Position numbers and translations under genes: made by a program
DNA from: Erythroxylum novogranatense
Taxonomy: Eukaryota > Streptophyta > Magnoliopsida > Malpighiales > Erythroxylaceae
Direction of reading: 5' to 3'
DNA: 64,000 bases
Assembly: GCA_029891385.1 (NCBI GenBank)
Contig: CM057230.1
Location: 14,955,372-15,019,371, forward strand
Part shown: positions 33,061 through 44,276 of the stretch, piece after piece
Layout of the letters: each line of letters starts with the position of its first letter
How positions within the stretch are numbered: the stretch's first letter is position 1
Notes under the pieces: generated by a model
Seen by the model: the letters and a program-made list of their open reading frames with translations, nothing else
Told to the model about the DNA's origin: nothing
The model's database searches: none

Positions 33061-34627
33061 ATGTTTGATGTTCATTCCTCCAAACGATTTGGCCTTGAGG
33101 GATATGGTAGCGGGTTCTTCAAAGATGTTTGAGATCAGTCGTGGGAAATAAATCAATAATGTTATTGAAGCTATCCTAGACTTCTTCATCACAAGTAAGC
33201 TAGTCAAGCAAAGTAGTGTCACTTTGCACAATCTTGTTCCTAAGATAAAAAAGCCTACATGTGCAACATACTACAAACATATTGCCTTTTGTTCTGCTTT
33301 ATATAAATGTTTCTCTAAACTCCTCTGTAAGAGATTAAAACTTGTTCTACCTCACCTAGTATCCCCAAATTGCCTTTATAGAGAGGAGAGCCATCCTTCA
33401 AATTTTAACGATGACTTCAGAGCCCATCAGATTGTATAGAACTAAAATAATTTCTCCCCTGTGCCTGTTAAAGATTGACATAAGAAAGGCATTTAATACA
33501 GTTGAATGGGACTTTATTGATGACGTGTTGACTGGATTAAAGTTTCCTACAAAGTTTAGAGAGTGGGTCACGACTTGCTTATAGAACTAAAATAATTTCT
33601 CCCCTATGCCTGTTGAAAATTGACATAGGAACGGCATTTCGTACAGTTGATTGGGACTTTATTGATGACATGTTGACTGGATCAAAGTTTCCTACAAAGT
33701 TTAGAGAGTGGCTCGTGACTTGCTTCCTTACCATTCCTTCTTTTTGTATGTTAATGGAGAGATGGAAGGTGGTTGAAACAAAGAGACCCATTGTACCTTT
33801 CAATATTTGTTATAGTAATGAAATATCTCACCATGGAATTAAAACTTGTTACTCAGAGTCAGAGGCTTTTAATTCCATCCCCTTCGCAAAGAATCTCAAC
33901 TCACTAACCTCTGCTTCACAAATAACTCAATGCAGGGTTGATAAGCTTCTAGTACGGGCACTAGGATGAGGTTTTAACATATTTTCATCAACAACTAGCT
34001 TATATGCTACTATTGTTAAGTCTCAGTTATAGCAGGGGGAGTGAATGATGAGGTAAAATAGAAAATTTTGGAATTGACAAGATTCTGCTTGTTCTTTGCC
34101 GATAAAATATTTAGAAGTGCCACGATTACCCACTAAATTAAGTAAATATGAATGTCAGAGCTTGACGGAAAAGATTACAAAACAATTCGATTTTTGGGCT
34201 ACCACAAATCTCTCGTATGGAGGCCAAGCACAACTCATTAATTCAGTTATTTTCTCTTTATATGTCTTTTAGTCCTCCATTTTCTTGTTTCCTTGAGGAT
34301 TGTTAAACAGGTTGAGAAAATATGTAGAGAGTTTCTATGAGGAAAAAAAATTGGTAAAGTTGTTCATTTAGTTAAATGAGAGCAAGTACGTGCAACAAAG
34401 AATAAAGGAGGGCTGGTTTAAAAGATTGAAAGATATGAAATATGGCGACAATAGGGAAATAGGTCTGGGATGTAGCTTCGGAAGCAGTAGCCTATTGGTT
34501 AAATATTTGAGGGCAATTTACTTAAAAGGGATTGAAGATCGAATGTGGGTTGGCATTGGAAGAAAATTCACTCAGTAACGATGAAGCTCACTCCTGATTT
34601 TATAAACGGGATATAGACAAGAGCACC
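33061..34627 (+). pseudogene. Degraded L1-type LINE reverse transcriptase (plus strand)
   Basis: Plus-strand translation shows scattered pieces of a plant L1 ORF2. These are a GYGSGFFKD-like start (about 33105), LVPKIKKPTCATYYKHIAFCSALYKCFSKLLCKRLKLVLPHLVSPN (33233-33370, the finger/palm region), KIDIRKAFNTVEWDFIDD (about 33470), and, much further on, a KYECQSLTEKITKQFDFW-like region (34145-34200) and YLRAIYLKG (34507 on). The catalytic FADD box is not recognisable. Part of the palm is tandemly duplicated (33435-33724). Many stops make it non-functional. The fragment breaks off at 34627, where another LINE is inserted. Confidence 0.8.
33435..33724 (+). repeat. 145-bp tandem duplication within the LINE
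   Basis: 33435-33579 and 33580-33724 match almost throughout, both starting TATAGAACTAAAATAATTTC and both encoding a KIDI...WDFIDD...LTG.KFPTKFREW segment. About a dozen differences separate them, so the duplication is old but later than the LINE insertion. Confidence 0.9.
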
Positions 34628-34636
34628 TAATGACAT

Positions 34637-34798
34637 TATATATATATATATATATACAAGGAAAGAAATACGATACATATTACATAATGAGTTTAAGGTG
34701 ACAAAACTCTGACATGTCCTCTAATAGGATTGAGAGGCACTCTATGGGTGTACTATCAAAAGTAGTGATTCCGATCTCAAAATGTTCTGTATAATTAG
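34637..34798 (-). pseudogene. LINE fragment C: RNase H C-terminal tail and 3' end
   Basis: Minus-strand translation gives FDSTPIECLSILLEDMSE, the usual sequence after RNase H in plant L1 elements, then a stop and a (TA)10 tail. It continues the reading of 46605-47779 across the Athila insertion, sharing the ATTAG duplication (34794-34798 and 46605-46609). Confidence 0.75.
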
Positions 34799-37125
34799 TG
34801 GTGAATGCTGTCGCCTGCAACCAAATATAAAAAGAAACCAACTTCCTGCAACACAAATTATTGTAGTAGTGGAAAGTCGGGATCGTTCACGAGAATTAGA
34901 CGTTAGTAGTTACGCAATAAGAAAGGGGGGTTTTGCAATTTGGGAATTAAACAGAAATTAATTGGAAATTGAAATTGAAAGATAACTAGAAACAAAATAA
35001 TGAGAATTTAATAATCAATAGAAATAAATCTTGGTTTCCGGTCTCCTTCGTTATTGAACTTGCGTTGATCATCGACACTAAAAATAACCAATTTATTAGT
35101 TCAGCATTCGTCGCGATAAATTTCTTTACCTATTTTCTCTTATGTTTAGTCAACCAAAACATGTATTTGAATTAACCCTTATTAATTAATAACCTGGATA
35201 CGATCTCAGATTTAATTAATTAATAGCTTTAATGAATCAAGAAAATCGATTTAACTAAACAACATACATACGATGTACATTTAGCCTAGACGATTATTTT
35301 TCCTAAAACCATGTCCCTAACGTAGTAGACAAAAATCCTAGTCGCTACTTTTGATTAAAAGAATTGAACGTCAACCTTTTTAATCTAGCGATTGATTGAA
35401 TAAAAATACAAACTAGTTGCGCACCTAGTTGTCAAATTAAACAATCAAACAATGACCCAAAAAATAATTGATACTTGACTAATAAATTGATTGAAATAAA
35501 GAACACAATCTCACAACATGCAAAGTTCAATAACTAAGATTCCGTATACCAAGAAATAAAATTTAGTTACCCAACATCATGATTTCTCGTTCTATTCTAA
35601 ATATCACTGGCGTTGGGACTGTGTATCCTTCTCTTCTTTCTATCTGCAGCAATCACTAGAATTTTATTCTACACTGCTCTCTTTTCTTTTCTTTTTTTCT
35701 CTACCTTTATTTCTGTAACTTTGTTCTTCTTGCGCCAACATCTGCTGCCTCTGCCTTTCTTCATTTTAACCCTCTCTCTTACGTTATTTTCTCCATTAAT
35801 TTTGAGATTTGCGTTGATTTTAGCAGCTGCCGCCGCACTCCTCATCTTATTTCTGTTTGTTTTCACGCCTGCTAATTTATTCCTTTGTTTGAGCTGCAAA
35901 CGTTTGCTTGCTTCATCACTCTCAGCCGCCACCTACCAGCCTTCTTCATCAACGTTGCGTCGTTTCTCTGATGTTCTTCACTGTGCGTGATTTTTGTCTC
36001 CAGCTGGCTGTCCCTTTTAGATGCCTTCAGTCACGCCCCTCTCTAATCTTCGTGTCCTCTGCGTTTCTAGCCTCTCTCTGATTTTTAACGTCTTCTTCTC
36101 TGCTGTCTCACGCGTGATTCTTCCTTTCACTATGCGATGATTTGACAATTTAAAATCCAACTCTTTAAACCCTCTTGCGTGCTCTCCTTTTGTGCTGTCA
36201 CGTGTAGCCTCTTGTAGTTGATTTATAGACCAAGCCATTTGTTGCCTCCAGCTGTCTCCAACTCCTTGATAAGACAATTAAAGCTCATCTTCATTTAAAT
36301 CCTCTTGCTCTTCTCTGTTGCTCATGCGTGACTCTTCTTTTATAATTAATTCATGGGACCCATCTGGTTTGACAATTAAAATTGCTACCTTCTTGCTCCT
36401 TGTGCGTGGATGGGCTGCTTCTAAGGCAGATCCTCCACAGTTGCGCCTCCCATGTGCTGCCTCTTGGTCATTAACTTGCTACTTCACAGCTGCTACTTAT
36501 TCCCACGTAAACCCTCTGATTTTGACAAATTCAATTTTCCTTCCCATGCCTCCAACGCTGCGTTTCCTCTTGGTTTAATTGCTGACCAATTTCGTCTGCC
36601 TCCTTTATTTTCACGCAAGCCTCACATGTCTCTTTTAAATCATCCTTCCTCCACGTCAACGATTTTGGGCTGCTTGTTTTATATTCTTCTGCCCCTCTTT
36701 GCTGCGTTTTGTTCCTATTGCTCTAGCTTGTAGCTAATTACTCCTCTAGCGTTGATGCCTGGCTTGATTTATTTCTCATTTTATTGCCTGCTGCCATGTG
36801 CGAAGTCGTGCTTCCTTTAGTGTCACGCTGAATTAATTTACTCCTCTCTTCTGTTTTATGATTGGACAAATAAAGGTCTCCATCAATTTTAAACCTTGTC
36901 TTGGCTCTTTTACGTTTCAAGTTTTTGATTATTGCACGAGGCCACGTCTAATTAAGGTCAACATCTAGCTCAGCTCTTTTTATCCCAAAATCGTCGCGAT
37001 TCTTTCTATTTAGCTCCAAAATACACCTTGACATAAAACAAAATTAATTTCTATTTAGTACAACTTCAAACTTCAATAATAAAGACAATTAATACATAAA
37101 AAGATAGAAAATAATGATACTAACA
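34799..37125 (-). mobile_element. 3' LTR of the Athila element
   Basis: 2327 bp. Pyrimidine-rich on the plus strand over 35610-36730, which produces long frames rich in Phe, Leu and Ser that are not genes. Pairs with 44277-46604. Confidence 0.95.
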
Positions 37126-37140
37126 AACTCTCCCACACTT
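37126..37140 (-). promoter_or_regulatory. Polypurine tract of the Athila element
   Basis: Minus-strand AAGTGTGGGAGAGTT directly before the LTR start TGTTAGTATC. It is preceded by GCTCGAGGACGAGCAAAAGG, a sequence common just upstream of the 3' LTR in Athila-like elements. Confidence 0.85.
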
Positions 37141-39016
37141 AACCTTTTGCTCGTCCTCGAGCAAATTAAACATGAGAATCAAATTCTATCAATTCATTTT
37201 CAAAGAAACCAAACACATGAAATCATTCAAACTTTGGCCAATTAAATGTCAAGCTACCACAAACATCATGATCAGTTTTAATCGGTGCACATAAACAAAC
37301 TCAACTTATGAAACTATCATTCAAAGATAAGCATAAACTCACAATGAATTTTCCTCACGGTATTCACTCATTTCACTCCAGTGTTTATAGGTTGTGTTTT
37401 GCTCAAAAACTCCCTATAGGAAATCACACTACCATAGGCTTGCAAATATACCAATTCTCTTCTACAGTGATTACATGCTAAAATAGATCAAAAGGGCTTT
37501 ATTTGAGGTTGTAATGGGGCTAAGGTTAAGGTGAGTCAAAATGGTTTGGAAGGGTTCTTCACAAGCAGTAATAAAGCACTAAATATACAAAGGGACAACA
37601 AAACGTATTTCTGATAATTGCATGTAAATAACTAACTACTCAAAATTTATTTTTACTACTATACTTGATCCTTTTCTTTTTCTTTTCCTTTTTTCTTTCT
37701 TCTTTTCTTTTATTTTTGTTGTTTTTTTTTGGTTTTGTTTTGTTTTGTTTTTTACGAAGGAAACAATAATCAAAACAGCAGCTAAATACAATGTGCTATA
37801 TGAGTAGAAGTACTAGTGAACTTTTCTTCAGAAAATAAAATAAAGCCAAAACTCCCAAAACTAGCTAACTCAGTGCTTTATTAAACTTGTGAATAGGTAA
37901 GGCTTAACAGGGTTTGTTGTTTTAGAATGATTTTTTTTTTATTGAAACAAAATGGGTAACGACTCAAAGGGGTTTGCAAGGGTAACTAAGAAAGGTAGGT
38001 CATTTAAGTCAAGGGCTAAAAGAAATATGACCTTAATCATTTCTATTTAACATGCATCTAATAGATTCAGACCGGTTCAGAGCAAGTTCTGAAGGTAATC
38101 ACCTAAGGGAGTATCTCACACAAAAAGAAATGAAATGACTTTTGAATTGAGTCATATTGGCTCAAATCCTCACGTAGGCTCAACTGAAAATCCATTATGC
38201 TTTCATACATTATCTAATCACTCAAGCATCAAGTTTTGAGCAAGCTTATGTACCCAACTACTTTAATCAATCAACATGATTCACCATCTATTCAACTGGC
38301 CTAATTTGACTTCAAGCACGCAATTCAGTCTCATTCCAACTAGTAAGATAGAATTTCATGGTTTAACACACATCACATGCAAATTAAAAGACTGAAGAAA
38401 AAAATCGAAATCAAAATGAACAAAGAAACAATAAATTCAAAACACACAGTCTTACAAACATTTAATGCATCCCCCACACTTAATCTACATTGTCCTCAAT
38501 GTATTCGCAACAAGAAAACGCAAGAAAATAAAGAAAGTAAAGGTTTAAGAAGCTTCTCTGTCAATGCATCAAGGTGTTGGTGGAAAAGACGGTTGAACTT
38601 GGTGCTGCGCCAATCGGTCTAATCATTGCTTCACGCACATGCGTTTTGGAATGAAACGCACGCCTCTTTTTAACAAAGGCCCATGACCCATGTAACTCTT
38701 TAATTATCCCATTCAGAAACAAGAATAACGTCAGTAACATTAAGGGAGAATGAACCATGCAACCCCCAACGCAGATTTTGTTTTTTTGTTGTTTTTGTTT
38801 TTGTTTTTGTTTTAAAAAAACTACGATAAATAAAATGAAATGAAAACAAAAATGCAAAAAAACTTAAATTAAAATAAATCTTGAGGTGCCTCTCAAGAGT
38901 GCTTCTTTAACGTCATATTAGCTAGACGAAAAACCATTAACTCACTCAGAGTAAACTGGCTCACCATTCAATTTAAATCCTGACTTCAACTGTAAATTCT
39001 CATAATATGGTTTCAA
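37141..39016 (-). other. Non-coding 3' region of the Athila element with a second polypurine-like motif
   Basis: No coding sequence found. A long T-rich tract lies at 37670-37760 and another at 38777-38820. At 38471-38495 the minus strand reads GGACAATGTAGATTAAGTGT and then GGGGG, nearly repeating the polypurine context at 37126-37160. An envelope-like gene present in some Athila copies would be expected here and is absent. Confidence 0.65.
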
Positions 39017-40290
39017 TCAATGTCCATTAACTTTAAACACTTTAAAAGTGTCCAAACTCTGAATTTCAATTGCACCATGTGAGAAAACATTAGTAACAAC
39101 AAATGGACCTATCCAACGAGATCGTAATTTACCAGGAAAGAGCTTTAATTTCGAGTGATAAAGAAGGACTTTTTGACCTATGGAAAATTCTTTTCTAGTT
39201 AAGATTTTGTCATGAAAGGCCTTAGTCTTTTCTTTATAGATTTTCGCATTCTCATAAGCTTCATTACGTATCTCTTCCAACTCTTGCAATTGTAATTTCC
39301 GATTTATTCCAACCTCAGTTAAATCCAAATTGCATTGTTTGACAAATTCAATAAGCTTTATGTTCCAATTCTAAGGTAAGTGACAAGGTTTTCGAATACT
39401 AACTCAGTATGACGACATACCAATAGGAGTTTTATATGTCGTCTCAGTATGCCCATAAGGCGTCGTCTAAGCGCAAACTCCAATCCTTCTGTTAGGATTA
39501 ACCACTTTCTCCAAAATTGATTTGATTTCCTGTTAGAAACTTCACTTGTCCACTTGTTTGGGGTGGTATCTTTGTTGAAGTTCGATCGAATAACCGTATT
39601 TCTTCAAGAAGGCCTCAAAATTCGATTACAAAATGAGTCCCATGGTCACCGATTATTGCTCTAGCACTCCAAACTCGACAAAATATGAGATTTAACAAAA
39701 TCAACAACAACTTTAACATTATCAATGTGAGTCGCCTTAGCTTCAACCCATTTTGAAACATAATCCACAGCAACGAGAATATATGTCTTACCGAAAGATG
39801 AAGGAAAAGGGCCCATAAAATCAATTCCCCACACATCAAAAATTTCACATACCAGGATATTTGTGAGCGGCATTTGGTCTTTTGGTCCTAAACCACCTGT
39901 TCTTTGACATCGATCACAAGACTTGCAAAATATATAAGCATCATAAAACAGTTTAGGCCAAAACAAACCACATTCAAGCACTTTACGGGCTGTCCTTCTA
40001 GGACCAAAGTGTCCACCACATGCAAAAGAATGGTAAAAATTCAATATTGAAGGGATCTCGTCATCAGATACACATCGCCTAATAATTTGATCAGAACAAT
40101 ATTTCCACAGATGTGGTTCATCCCATGCATAATATTTAGCTTCTCTTTTGATTTTATCTTTTTCAGCTCGTGATAAAGTACTAGGTAAAGACTTGGTAAT
40201 CAGAAAATTGACTATGTCAGCATACCAAGGTGTTACCTGTTGTGTGGCAAATAGATGTTCGTCTCGAAATTCATCTTTCGATCGTATCAA
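39017..40290 (-). pseudogene. Athila integrase (broken)
   Basis: The frame 39661-40290 has the H2C2 zinc-binding domain (FYHSFACGGHFGPRRTARK followed by CKSCDRCQR, about 39890-40040) and the start of the catalytic core with the first Asp in WGIDFMGPFP (about 39820) and ILVAVDYVSKWVEAKATH. The part carrying the second Asp (IGDHGTHF, about 39640) is in another frame, and the region 39340-39620 with the Glu is badly degraded. The C-terminal frame 39017-39328 has [28 protein letters not shown], the usual integrase C-terminal domain. Confidence 0.88.
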
Positions 40291-40647
40291 GTTTTGTCTG
40301 AGCGAATCGACTAAGGTGATCTCGCAACCGATTCTCGGTTCCCTTTTGTCCGTATCTCCACATCAAATTCTTGCGATAGGAGAATCCAACGAATAAGACG
40401 TGGCTTTGCTTCCTTTTTCGACAACAAATACTTCAACGCAAAGATGATCCGAATAAACTATGACATGTGCCCAACAAATATGAACGGAACTTCTAACCCA
40501 AAACAAGCGCCAATAATTCTTTTACATTGTTGAATAGTTTTTCAGGCGCCGTTTAGCATCATCGAAGCATAGTAAATCACATGCGTGCTCTATTCATCCT
40601 TTGCCCCGAACAACACCTAACGATAGTCACTCTGATCGCACATCATC

Positions 40648-41300
40648 TCAAATGGAAGACTCGATCGGAGGTCGGATTATTGGAGCAGAAATTAGCTTCT
40701 CCTTTAATTCATCAAATGCTTTCCTACATACTTCATCAAACTTGAACTCCACATCTTTTTGAAGTAACTTGCATAAAGGTTGAGTGGTCTTCGAAAAATC
40801 TTTTATAAAGCGTCGATAGAAACCTGCATGTCCAAGAAAAGAACGCACTTCCCGTACACTTACGGGGTAAGGAAGAGATGCAATGATTTCTATCTTAGCC
40901 TTATCAACCTCAATTCCCTTTGAAGACACTACATGGCCTAAGATTATCCTCGATCATTCATAAATGGCATTTTCATAATTCGAATCAAATTTTTTCAATG
41001 CAACGCTCTAAAATTTTCTCAAGGTTAATCAAGCAAGTATCAAAAGACTCACCATAAACGTAAAGTCGTCCATAAAAACTTCAATCTGATCATCCACATA
41101 ATCAGAAAAATACTTACCATACATCTTTGAATGTGGCGGTGCATTACATAGTCCAAAAGGCATTCGTCGACACGCAAAGGTGCCAAAAGGACATGTGAAA
41201 GTCGTTTTTCTGGTCCTCTGGTGCAATGTAAATTTGATGATAACCCGAGTAACCATCTAAACAACAATAATGAGTTTTCCTGCAAGTTTTTCAAGCATCC
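40648..41300 (-). pseudogene. Athila reverse transcriptase fragments
   Basis: The frame 41029-41256 carries CPFGTFACRRMPFGLCNAP and the catalytic box as VFMDDFT (FMDD, about 41060-41075). The frame 40648-40929 carries the thumb and connection (VREVRSFLGHAGFYRRFIKDFSK, PLCKLLQKDVEFKFDEVCRKAF). The upstream fingers (41300-42320) are broken into short pieces, and the RNase H region below 40640 is likewise frame-shifted. Not functional. Confidence 0.87.
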
Positions 41301-42320
41301 GTCAATAAAAGGAAGTGGAAAATGATCTTTGAGTAATCGAATTTAATTTTGGTAATCATTACAAACCCTCCACCCATTTTGTACGCTGGTGGGTACTAAT
41401 TCACCGACGTGTTCTCTACCACGCCATTACTCTAGTCTTCTTAGGAACCACTTGATCTTGGACTTACCCATTTATCGTCCAAATTGGATAGATTATTCCA
41501 AAGATCTCAGAGCTTGAATCTCCTTCTTGACTACCTCCATCATTGGTGGGTTCAATCTTCGTTGTGGTTGTCTTATTTCCTTAGCTCCATCTTCCAATAA
41601 AATTGGTGCATACAAATTGATGGGCTAATCCTTTCAAATCGCCACATCCATCCAAAAGCATCTTTGTAAGTTTTCAAAATACTTAATAATTATGCGTTTC
41701 TGCAAAGATGCCGGTGCGTGAAATAATAACAGGAAGAGTTTCATGCTCACCTAAATACACATATTTCAAGTTACCTGGAAGAGCCTTTAACTCCAATTTT
41801 GGTGGCTGTATGAGAGATGGCAACAACTTCGAATTATTTATATTGAGTTCGTAAAACGTACTGTTCCTCCAAGAATTTGCTCGCTCTAAAATCTGGATAG
41901 TGTTATCCAGTTCTTCAGAATTGCAAGAAAATCAGCTAGTGTTTTCCTTCACGAATATCCAAGCTATTTTTCAATGCGATCCATAACTTATCGGTCCATC
42001 TAAACTGAATGTTTTCTGACTAAAGTATCAAGAAAACTCACGTAAACAAAAGAATGATCATCATTAGGAAATTTCATGGCATCATAAATATTGAACTTAA
42101 TCACATCACCATCAAACTCCATAGTCAAAGACCCATCATGTACATCAATTTTGTTCGGAAGTTTTCAAAATGGTCTTCCCAATAAAATTGGGACCTGAAG
42201 TGGATGAATCTTCATTACCCATCCGTAAGACATAAAAGTCGCAGGAAAGAGCATATTATCGACTTGAACTAGGACATCCTCAAGAACACCCTTCGGATAG
42301 GCATTAGATCGATCAGGAAG

Positions 42321-42749
42321 TTAGATTATGACACCAGTTTCTTTCAGAGGCCCCATATTCAAAGATTCATAAATAGATTGAGGCATAACATTAATCGAAG
42401 CACCTAAATCTAATAATGCTTTCTCAATTTCCAAATTTCCTATTTTACAAGGATTGTGAACATACCGGATCTGGAAATTTAGGAGGTAACTTCTTTGGAA
42501 CACAGCAGAAACATTCTCACCCAATCGCACCTTTTCATTGCCACTTAACTTTCTCTTTGAGGTACAAAGTTCCTTAAGAAATTTAGCATAACGAGGAATT
42601 TGTTTAATAGCATCAAGTAAAGGAATATTTACCGCACTCATGGAAAGTTTCCAAAATTTCTTTCTGTTGCTCCTCCTCCTTCGCTTGGCAAACACTGCTA
42701 GGAAAAGGAGGTTGTATCTTGAACTTAGGCCCGATAATGGAAGAATCAC
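42321..42749 (-). pseudogene. Athila aspartic protease region
   Basis: Contains the pre-protease helix (NIPLLDAIKQIPRYAKFLKELC) and the active-site strand ALLDLGASINVMPQSIYESL with the DLGAS motif that Athila elements use in place of DTGS (about 42360-42420). It is separated from gag by frame breaks at 42750-43097. Confidence 0.85.
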
Positions 42750-43097
42750 CTCATTTTTTCTTGTGGATCGCTTTGGAACTTCTTTTCTACTTCTTCTTCC
42801 ACCTCTCGCTTAGAAACCTTTGGGGTAGGTTCCTTTAACTCTTTTCCACTTGGTGTAATAGCACATGCGCTCTTCTTTGGATTCATCTCGGGTCGAGAAG
42901 GAAGCTTTCCAATTTTGTGCCTCCAAATTTATTGATAGCAATCGCCATTTGGCTCATTTGAGTCTCAAGATTCGTATGCTAGCTTGTGTATCTTGCTGAA
43001 ATTTCATGGAGTTTCATTGAAAGTTCACGATATTTGTGGCTAATGTCTTGACTATGTCCTCCAAAGAATTATTTGCACGAACTTTGTCCCATTTTCG

Positions 43098-44027
43098 TCA
43101 TTGTCTAGGCACATAAGGTTGCTTATATGGCTGAAAATTAGAACTTACTTGTTGTCCCTGATTATTGCCATAACGGAGACTTGGATGATCTCGCCAACCC
43201 GGATTATACGTGTTTGAAAATGGGTCATACTTCCTCTGAGGTTGTCCCAAATAATCACCCATTACCTTAGCTTCTTCAACATGGTCTTCTTGTAAAGTAG
43301 GACACATATCTGTAGGATGGCCAACCATAGAACAAATTCCACAAGTCTTAACTTCCTCTTTCCTAGATACCGCAAGTTGACGCACCAAAGAAGTCAAATC
43401 ATCTAGTCTTCTTTCCAATGACGAAACTCCCATCTCATTAACATGTCTTGAAGCATAATCATTTCGAGCTCCAAATTGTTGAGAGTTAGAAGCCATAGTT
43501 GAAATCAATTCCCATGCAGCTACTGGTGTTTTATCAACTAGCGCTCCTCCACTTGCAGCATCTATCATACTCCTTTCAGTTGGTGAAAGACCTTCATAAA
43601 AGTATTGAATCAACAGTTGCTCGTTGATTTGATGATGAGGGCAACTTGCACACAACTTCTTAAATCTCTCCCAATATTCATATAATGACTCTCTGTTGTT
43701 TTGTCGAATGCCACAAATTTCTTTTCTGATATTGGCGGCCCTGGCAGCTGGGAAAAATTTCTCCAAAAATAACTTCTTCATCTCCGCCCATTCTCTAATA
43801 CTTCCAGCAGGTAAATAATACAACCAGTCTTGGGCATCGTCCTTCAAAGAAAAGGGAAAAGCCCTCAGCTTTATCTGCTCTTCAGTGACATTTGTAGGCT
43901 TCATCCCCATACAAACAACATCAAACTCCTTCAGGTGCTTATAAGGATCTTCTCCCAATGTACCTCGAAAAGTGGGTAACAAATGAATCAATCCCGACTT
44001 CAGCTCAAAAGTGTTGTTATCACCCAA
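43098..44027 (-). CDS. Athila gag (long intact frame)
   Basis: 309 codons from a Met at 44027, 227 bases inside the primer-binding site. Gag core features include LIHLLPTFRGTLGEDPYKHL, AFPFSLKDDAQDWLYYLP, EMKKLFLEKFFPAARAANIR, LYEYWERFKKLCASCPHH and QLLIQYFYEGLSPTERSMID, all characteristic of plant Athila-group gag. A zinc-knuckle-like CGICSMVGHPTDMCP follows at about residues 224-238. The frame ends at 43098 before the protease. It is the longest intact frame in the element, but the gag-pol polyprotein it belongs to is broken, so it may be only a fossil. Confidence 0.85.
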   Translation of the reverse strand: MGDNNTFELKSGLIHLLPTFRGTLGEDPYKHLKEFDVVCMGMKPTNVTEEQIKLRAFPFSLKDDAQDWLYYLPAGSIREWAEMKKLFLEKFFPAARAANIRKEICGIRQNNRESLYEYWERFKKLCASCPHHQINEQLLIQYFYEGLSPTERSMIDAASGGALVDKTPVAAWELISTMASNSQQFGARNDYASRHVNEMGVSSLERRLDDLTSLVRQLAVSRKEEVKTCGICSMVGHPTDMCPTLQEDHVEEAKVMGDYLGQPQRKYDPFSNTYNPGWRDHPSLRYGNNQGQQVSSNFQPYKQPYVPRQ

Positions 44028-44253
44028 ATTTGGAAAAGTAATGCAATGAGGATGTCGGTCCTCAGTTGGAGCGACCGGTTAGGCGTGAAATACGATTTTC
44101 ATCCATGTTTCTTTCCTTTGTCGTTCTTCTCTCAATCTTGTCGTCTTTCTTTTATACGCTTTCCTAATGCCTTTCTTGTTTTCTCAATTTCAGGATTGTA
44201 CTGTAAACTCTCGGCTTGATTCGAACGCGTAACGTACATAAAGCGTCAAAATA

Positions 44254-44271
44254 TCCCCAACAGCGGCGCCA
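44254..44271 (-). promoter_or_regulatory. Primer-binding site of the Athila element
   Basis: Minus-strand TGGCGCCGCTGTTGGGGA, 5 bases inside the LTR end. It is close to the Athila consensus TGGCGCCGTTGCCGGGGA, usually attributed to tRNA-Asp. Confidence 0.82.
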
Positions 44272-44276
44272 AAATT

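Noticed and set aside
35613..35990. 125-codon hydrophobic frame, repeated as 138 codons at 45053-45469, looking like a membrane protein
   Set aside because: It lies in a T-rich pyrimidine stretch of the Athila LTR on the strand opposite to the element; Phe/Leu/Ser-rich translation is a composition effect and the frame is present only because the LTR is duplicated.
37126..39016. Envelope-like ORF expected in some Athila elements
   Set aside because: No frame of suitable length or transmembrane pattern on the element's strand; the only frame (38561-38857) is low-complexity.
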